A program made the position numbers and the translations under genes. 52,931 nucleotides of DNA, from the IMG/VR virus record IMGVR_UViG_3300018426_000028, positions 1 through 52,931 of that record; one strand, given 5' to 3'. Source of the stretch: a virus. The notes beneath the pieces were generated by a model that saw nothing but the letters and a program-made list of their open reading frames with translations, had not been told where the DNA came from and ran no database searches. Shown here piece by piece: positions 48,693-52,931 of the stretch; within the stretch, counting starts at the first letter, position 1, and each line of letters opens with the position of its first letter.

Positions 48693-49363
48693 ATATTTAC
48701 ACTGTTAAATGGGGCAACAAATATATTGCTTCTCATGTAAATCAACTCTATGAGAGTTGTAAGCAACATATAAGTTGCGACTTTGACTTCTATTGTCTAA
48801 CAGAAGATTCAAAAGACCTAGACCCCGCTATAAAAGTATTGTCATTTCCAGGCGGAAACAAACTAGAAAAGTGGTGGAATAAGATGTATCTGTTTGATGA
48901 TACTATTGTTACACAAAAAGGCGAAAAGATGTTCTTTGACTTGGACGTAATCATCCAAAAGAACATCGATGATATTGTAAACTATGATCCAGAAGATTGT
49001 CTGTGTTTTGTAAAAACATGGTGGCACGATCTAGAAACACAGTACAGGGACACTAGACACATTCCACACAAGTACACTGACTTGAACTCATCTGTGTTGC
49101 GCTGGAATGACAGTCTAAATACTAGAGAACTGATCGAATATTTTAACAAGTATAAGAAACAAATACTGTGGTACTATCGAGGCCTTGACAACTTCTTCTA
49201 CAACAGAAGGGTGGTAAAAACAAAAATGTTTCCACTAGGATGGGTGTACAGTTTTAATCAGGGATATGTTTTTCCGCATGACATAGAAAGACATACATAC
49301 AGAGAACTACCATATATTTGTATATTTGACTCAATGGGAAAAAGTGAAGATGTTAAATTCTAA
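48689..49363 (+). CDS. Glycosyltransferase-like protein (GT-A), copy 4 of 4
   Basis: 224 residues. NIYTVKWGNKYIASHVNQLYESC start; FFDLDVIIQKN with D84/D86; LNSSVLRWND near residue 134. Same fold and order as copies 1-3. ATG overlaps the copy-3 stop by four bases, and its own stop overlaps the next gene by 14 bases. Likely functional as all GT-A motifs are kept. Confidence 0.8.
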   Translation: MNIYTVKWGNKYIASHVNQLYESCKQHISCDFDFYCLTEDSKDLDPAIKVLSFPGGNKLEKWWNKMYLFDDTIVTQKGEKMFFDLDVIIQKNIDDIVNYDPEDCLCFVKTWWHDLETQYRDTRHIPHKYTDLNSSVLRWNDSLNTRELIEYFNKYKKQILWYYRGLDNFFYNRRVVKTKMFPLGWVYSFNQGYVFPHDIERHTYRELPYICIFDSMGKSEDVKF

Positions 49364-50033
49364 TTTTATCAACAACTATAAAAACTGGGGCGAAGCTCTA
49401 CATATTATCGAAAAGAAAATGCCACATAAACTGGCAGACTTCAGACAATCTTTGTCGGAAAATAATATGGAAGCTAGTGTCTGGTGTGTAGAAGAACTAA
49501 AAAAATATCTTGAGGAGTATTACACAAAAACTGGCAACCTAAGAATTCTAATTCTAAACTCTTGGTTGGGGATTCCTATGGTTCCTCTTCTCTGTGAAAA
49601 TCTAGACGTATCACAGATTCACATGGTTGACTTGGATGAAGAGTCAATCGAACTGTCAAAAATTTTTCATAAACACTACGCCCAAGAAAAATTTGTCAAC
49701 ATCCGTCACTGGAATCTTGATGTACCATTTGAATTTGAAAACTTAAACAAGATTGAAGTTGATGTGGTAATTTGTATTCATACTGAACAGATGTATCCTC
49801 TGCAAGAACTCAATGGAAAAAATGCACAAGCGGTTTATGCAGTACAGAATTCAAATGTGGTAGAAGAAATGTACGGTATCAACTGTGTCGGATCAATTGA
49901 AGAGCTGAAAGAACAGATGGGAATATCCGAAACTGGATACGAAGGAACAAAACAACAGACATACTTCTCTTGGGAAGGAAAGAAAGAATATGATCGTTAC
50001 ATGATCATCGGGCAGAGAGAGGGTTTCTTTTAA
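49350..50033 (+). CDS. Rossmann-fold protein, methyltransferase-like
   Basis: 227 residues from the ATG at 49350, chosen over an upstream TTG that lies inside copy 4. Central LRILILNSWLGIPMVPLLCE, IHMVDLDEESIELSKIF and NIRHWNLD look like methyltransferase motifs I, II and III, but the Gly-rich loop is degraded (LNSWLGIP). VDVVICIHTEQMYPL follows where motif IV would be. Last gene of the plus-strand island. It may methylate a sugar or peptide, or bind a nucleotide without catalysis. Its stop overlaps the convergent gene's stop. Confidence 0.65.
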   Translation: MLNSNFINNYKNWGEALHIIEKKMPHKLADFRQSLSENNMEASVWCVEELKKYLEEYYTKTGNLRILILNSWLGIPMVPLLCENLDVSQIHMVDLDEESIELSKIFHKHYAQEKFVNIRHWNLDVPFEFENLNKIEVDVVICIHTEQMYPLQELNGKNAQAVYAVQNSNVVEEMYGINCVGSIEELKEQMGISETGYEGTKQQTYFSWEGKKEYDRYMIIGQREGFF

Positions 50034-50635
50034 CCCTCGATGTCCTCTACCATCATTTCCCACATAGTTTTGTCGGGAATAACAAACCCTATTGTTTGTC
50101 TTGGACTATTTGATCCAGCACAGTGCCAATAGGGTTCTTCCTCTTTACCACCATAATATCCAACCTTTGCAGACCAACCAGGCTGGTCATTGATCGTTTT
50201 TATTTTACCATCTTCTAGGTGTTTAAAAAATCCACCCCCGTCACTATGAGACAGAAGTATGTTATAGCCTGGACAATCCCAGTTATTGTGCCAAGACATA
50301 AATCCACCTACGGGATAATAAACGTGGACTGCGGTAAACTTTGCACCAAGATATGCTGATAGATTTTTGCTGAAGTCTAAAGATTTTTCTCTGGCTTCTT
50401 TTGGAACCTTTGCAGTTAGGTGAAAGTCACATACCTTAGCAAACTCTGGCGGGCCTTTATGTTTGTTTCCCTTTGACATAACTTCATTAAGATATTCTTG
50501 AGAGCAATAATATTCCATATCATTGTCTCCAATCCGTCTCTCATCAAAAGATAGATCAAAGTTTTTTTTGTTGAACCAAACAATGTAGTCTTCAAGAATC
50601 TTATTTAATTCTTGATTGATGGTTATGGTTTGCAT
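50030..50635 (-). CDS. 2OG-Fe(II) oxygenase-like / cupin-fold protein
   Basis: 201 residues. YYPVGGFMSWHNNWDCPGYNILLSH (106-130) and EPYWHCAGSNSPRQTIGFVI (167-186) give H116, N118, H171 and R179, matching the H-x-D...H...R frame of 2OG oxygenases except that the acidic ligand is Asn. Middle GWSAKVGYYGG is a beta-strand pair. Similar proteins occur in marine T4-like phages near structural genes. It may hydroxylate a protein or sugar, or have lost iron chemistry. Converges with the plus-strand island. Confidence 0.62.
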   Translation of the reverse strand: MQTITINQELNKILEDYIVWFNKKNFDLSFDERRIGDNDMEYYCSQEYLNEVMSKGNKHKGPPEFAKVCDFHLTAKVPKEAREKSLDFSKNLSAYLGAKFTAVHVYYPVGGFMSWHNNWDCPGYNILLSHSDGGGFFKHLEDGKIKTINDQPGWSAKVGYYGGKEEEPYWHCAGSNSPRQTIGFVIPDKTMWEMMVEDIEG

Positions 50636-51320
50636 TTAAAGTTACTCTTCCCAATGTATAATGAGTGATAACAACATCTTGTCCCACAAGTTCTTCTGGT
50701 CTTTGACCCATACAAAAGTTCCATCTGGCATCTGGTTCTGGGAACTCACCAACTTTTATTTTATCTTTGTGGTCTGTTTTATTTAGTAGATACCACATAG
50801 TAAAGGTATCCCAAGGTTTCACCATGTGCGTGTATGGACTAGGATCATAAGATGGTTTTATTTGTTCGCAATAATACTCATACCAATCATCCATGAGGTC
50901 AACTGTTTTTGCGTTCTTTTTATAAACAAAAACACCACAGTGATAAACCATTTCTTCCGTATCATTTAGTTTTGTTATTTTAGCATTGTATGGACGATTT
51001 TTGGTAAAGATAATATCGTTGTTGCCTATAAAACCAAAGACATCTTTGATATCTTCATGTTGAATGTAAGTATCACAATCAATATACATGGTGATATCAT
51101 ATGGAGTTCTTGACAAAGCCCACAACTTTGTTCTAACATGATTGGGGATGTCGGTTATAATATGATCAAAGATTTCGTGGTCTTCTTCTTCAATCCATTC
51201 TTCTAGTGCGAATAAAGTTATTCTTGCTTCTGGATTAAAGTCGAGGAGCGAAAGAGCTGACTCTTTGGCGGCGAGATAATATTCTTTTCTCACCGTTGCA
51301 ACGTATAGATATCCGTTCAT
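50601..51320 (-). CDS. Glycosyltransferase (GT-A type)
   Basis: 239 residues. GYLYVATVRKEYYLAAKESALSLLDFNPEA is the N-terminal nucleotide-binding half, and MYIDCDTYI (about 96-104) carries the DxD metal motif. MVYHCGVFVYK follows at the acceptor side. The motifs fit GT-A enzymes acting on UDP- or GDP-sugars but differ from the KWGNKY copies. Ends 35 bases into the next gene; start overlaps the upstream stop by four bases. Confidence 0.82.
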   Translation of the reverse strand: MNGYLYVATVRKEYYLAAKESALSLLDFNPEARITLFALEEWIEEEDHEIFDHIITDIPNHVRTKLWALSRTPYDITMYIDCDTYIQHEDIKDVFGFIGNNDIIFTKNRPYNAKITKLNDTEEMVYHCGVFVYKKNAKTVDLMDDWYEYYCEQIKPSYDPSPYTHMVKPWDTFTMWYLLNKTDHKDKIKVGEFPEPDARWNFCMGQRPEELVGQDVVITHYTLGRVTLNANHNHQSRIK

Positions 51321-51754
51321 TCAGAATTAGAGATAGCTTCTTGTAATAAAAGTGTTGCGTAAGCCTGAACCTCAACAACGGTTTTAGCTTTTCTAAGAAG
51401 TTTTTTTAATTCTTTGTTGGGAGATTCTTTGATTAGATCAATCTCAAATGCTTCAAGTTTCATCTCAAAGAGAGTTTCTTGTTTGATCCGATTGATGTGA
51501 ACTTCTCTAGCTTCTTCAGCCTTCTTTCGATCTTCATCTAAATTTTCTTCATAAAGTTTGGTATTCTCATCAAGAACTTCTTCACCAAACTCTTCCATGA
51601 TATTATCAAAATCTTTATTGACAAGACCCTCTTCTGGGTTGCCAGCATTAATATTACATTGATGATATCTTTCTCCGACAAGAATTTCACACCATACTCG
51701 GCGAGTTTCTTTATCGACCCATCTAGGATTTTTGTACTTGGGGAGGTCTGACAT
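51317..51754 (-). CDS. Unknown helical protein next to structural genes
   Basis: 145 residues from the ATG at 51754, with AGGA five bases upstream; another ATG at 51766 lacks a site. N-terminus SDLPKYKNPRWVDKETRRVWCEI, then a Glu/Lys-rich helical middle (about 55-115) and a helix KLLRKAKTVVEVQAYATLLLQ. No enzyme motif. Context next to a virion protein suggests a tail assembly or structural role, but this is weak. Confidence 0.68.
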   Translation of the reverse strand: MSDLPKYKNPRWVDKETRRVWCEILVGERYHQCNINAGNPEEGLVNKDFDNIMEEFGEEVLDENTKLYEENLDEDRKKAEEAREVHINRIKQETLFEMKLEAFEIDLIKESPNKELKKLLRKAKTVVEVQAYATLLLQEAISNSE

Positions 51755-51771
51755 AATATTCCTCATAATGT

Positions 51772-51806
51772 AAAAAAATAGTGAGTGTCACCACAACACT
51801 CACTAT
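51772..51806 (-). terminator. Rho-independent terminator with 11-bp stem
   Basis: ATAGTGAGTGT (51778-51788) pairs perfectly with ACACTCACTAT (51796-51806), loop of seven. On the minus strand seven T residues follow (51772-51778). Ends the transcript of the Tyr/Gly-rich virion protein. Confidence 0.9.
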
Positions 51807-51822
51807 TATATATGTCAATTGA

Positions 51823-52797
51823 TTAAGCGGTTCTCAAGAAAAGTTGTTTTGTTTCTTGTGTAGAAGATGAAGACTGAATCGTAGCACCAGCATAGTAACC
51901 AGTATATGTACCAGAATAACTACCAGCATAAGACCCGTTTAAATATCCAGAGAAGAATCTGTCATAGTAACCAGTATATGTACCAGTATAACCACCCGCA
52001 TAATTTACATTTGTAATATCTTTGAGGTTGTCTGTCATTGTTCCACCCATTTGAACCCATGTGCCTGGGTCTGTGGGCGAACCAGTCTGAACAAGATATG
52101 TTCCTACACCAGAAGAGATAATTCTGTTTCTAAAACTATTATCCAGCGTTTCTACATCAGCAACTGACATTTCTGTGACATTACCAAAGTCATCAGATTT
52201 TAACAGGAGATTACTATCAGTACCAGCATTAGTGGTAACACCAGTTTTTTGCCACAAATAATATGAGACAGTTGTGCCATCTGTCTGAGTATCAGTGATA
52301 GTATATCTAGCAGTCCACGTTCCTCCAGCCGGAGAAGATGTGTCAATTTTATACTGACCTACAGTATTAGCATCTTCTGATACCATCGCATTAATAACAA
52401 TATCTAAAATTTCTGTGTCAATTTCTCCATCACTACTTTCTTCTACTCCAGACCCATTCCATCTCAAAGGCCTGGTAGGATTTTCTGATAAAACAGTATT
52501 CACCTGACCGAAAGTGTTTGTAGTAGTGCTAATAGCGCCACTTGCTGGATGAGCTCCAACCGATTCCTGTCTCACTCTATCCGAGAAAGAACCAATGTTA
52601 GTAACTCCAGCAGAAAGACTTCCAGTAGTTACTACGAGTTCGGCAGTACCAGTTCCATCAGTATCAGTTGCAAACTTTGATGTAATAACACCAGCAATTT
52701 GGTTTGCAATTTCGGTATTAGTAAGCTCACGAAATCCTTGCAAACCATCTGCGGCAGCTGGATATGAACCTGCTTTTAGTGTTATTGGGCCAGCCAT
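51823..52797 (-). CDS. Virion structural protein with Tyr/Gly repeat tail
   Basis: 324 residues, Thr/Ser/Gly-rich, no cysteine. The N-terminal half has GFRELTNTEIANQIAGVI, a motif common in marine T4-like virion proteins. Residues about 268-312 consist of short Y-x-G-x-Y-x-G units (YAGGYTGTYTGYY, YAGSYSGTYTGYYAG), which should form a flexible or beta-rich fibre segment. Ends with a polar tail. RBS GGAG before ATG 52797. Confidence 0.8.
   Translation of the reverse strand: MAGPITLKAGSYPAAADGLQGFRELTNTEIANQIAGVITSKFATDTDGTGTAELVVTTGSLSAGVTNIGSFSDRVRQESVGAHPASGAISTTTNTFGQVNTVLSENPTRPLRWNGSGVEESSDGEIDTEILDIVINAMVSEDANTVGQYKIDTSSPAGGTWTARYTITDTQTDGTTVSYYLWQKTGVTTNAGTDSNLLLKSDDFGNVTEMSVADVETLDNSFRNRIISSGVGTYLVQTGSPTDPGTWVQMGGTMTDNLKDITNVNYAGGYTGTYTGYYDRFFSGYLNGSYAGSYSGTYTGYYAGATIQSSSSTQETKQLFLRTA
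51891..51986. repeat. 24-bp direct repeat inside the Tyr/Gly-rich tail
   Basis: The 24-base segment 51891-51914 is repeated exactly at 51963-51986, 72 bases apart. It encodes the YTGYY unit. Exact DNA identity points to recent duplication or gene conversion. Confidence 0.85.
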
Positions 52798-52808
52798 CTA
52801 TAAACTCC

Positions 52809-52931
52809 TTAGTTAATCAATGTACCACTAGAGTTGAACACAGCGAGTCCACGATGTCTGATCCAATCTGTAGTATCTTTGCATGTCAAAGTAAATGTTG
52901 TATGTGCGGGCAAAGTTACCGCAACGTTAGA
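52809..52931 (-). CDS. C-terminal end of a further virion-type protein (partial)
   Basis: Forty codons plus TAA; the start lies beyond the window. The tail reads VTLPAHTTFTLTC and GLAVFNSSGTLIN, the beta-strand ending common in marine T4-like structural proteins. Only ten bases separate it from the next ATG, and the AAGGAG ribosome site for that gene follows the stop directly. Confidence 0.65.
   Translation of the reverse strand, partial: SNVAVTLPAHTTFTLTCKDTTDWIRHRGLAVFNSSGTLIN

Noticed and set aside
1-52931. tRNA genes, CRISPR arrays, insertion sequences or integrase/attachment sites
   Set aside because: I looked for cloverleaf-like runs, regularly spaced repeats, transposase motifs and integrase signatures and saw none. 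A tRNA scan could still find a weak one.

Overview
This window is part of the genome of a marine T4-like myovirus (Caudoviricetes) and carries the conserved T4 core almost without interruption. The identification rests on T4 replication proteins (gp41, UvsX, gp43, RegA, gp62, gp44, gp45), recombination proteins (gp46, gp47, UvsW, UvsY), the late sigma factor gp55, and the head-neck-tail series in T4 order (gp13, 14, 15, 16, 17, 18, 19, 20, 67, 21, 22, 23, then gp3). Hsp20, CobS, a TauD-like oxygenase beside the clamp loader, and gp3 next to UvsY/UvsW are typical of marine (cyanophage- or pelagiphage-like) members. I see no photosynthesis genes. An IscU carrying the LPPVK motif hints at a host with an ISC-type Fe-S system, but the host cannot be fixed from this window.

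Layout: nearly everything is on the minus strand, so transcription runs from high to low coordinates. Positions 1-10020 hold the replication block with accessory genes between core genes (zinc-ribbon protein, Hsp20, TauD-like oxygenase, peroxiredoxin). Positions 10077-14765 hold two tandem paralogues, a strong terminator, a DUF3310 protein and a CobS/CobT-like AAA+ plus VWA-metallopeptidase pair, each gene with its own promoter. Positions 14888-23080 look like one long, translationally coupled operon that starts at a consensus sigma70 promoter. It mixes gp46/gp47 with IscU, IscA, peptide deformylase, an SGNH hydrolase, a glycosyltransferase, a cytidylyltransferase and a DruA-like protein. Next come gp55, UvsW, UvsY, gp3 and a lipoprotein. 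Positions 27211-40340 are head, tail and neck genes, and 40353-44411 is a cluster of short and long fibre-like proteins sharing end modules.

At 44457-50033 the coding strand flips. This plus-strand island holds four tandem KWGNKY-type glycosyltransferases, the second fused to a repeat region and a cysteine-rich SPASM-like tail, plus a Rossmann/methyltransferase-like protein. It converges on minus-strand genes for an oxygenase-like protein, another glycosyltransferase, an unknown protein and Tyr/Gly-rich structural proteins.

Regulation is partly readable. T4 late boxes (TATAAATA) precede gp23, gp22, gp18, regA, the paralogue pair, the fibre cluster and the lipoprotein gene. Sigma70-like promoters precede gp43, gp45, cobS, cobT, the 23080 operon and gp55, and one points antisense at 23799-23827. 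Rho-independent terminators lie at 10826, 27160 and 51778. The most interesting items are the GT/SPASM island, the phage IscU-IscA-deformylase module, the CobS/CobT-like pair, the bidirectional promoter and the repeated tail and fibre modules.
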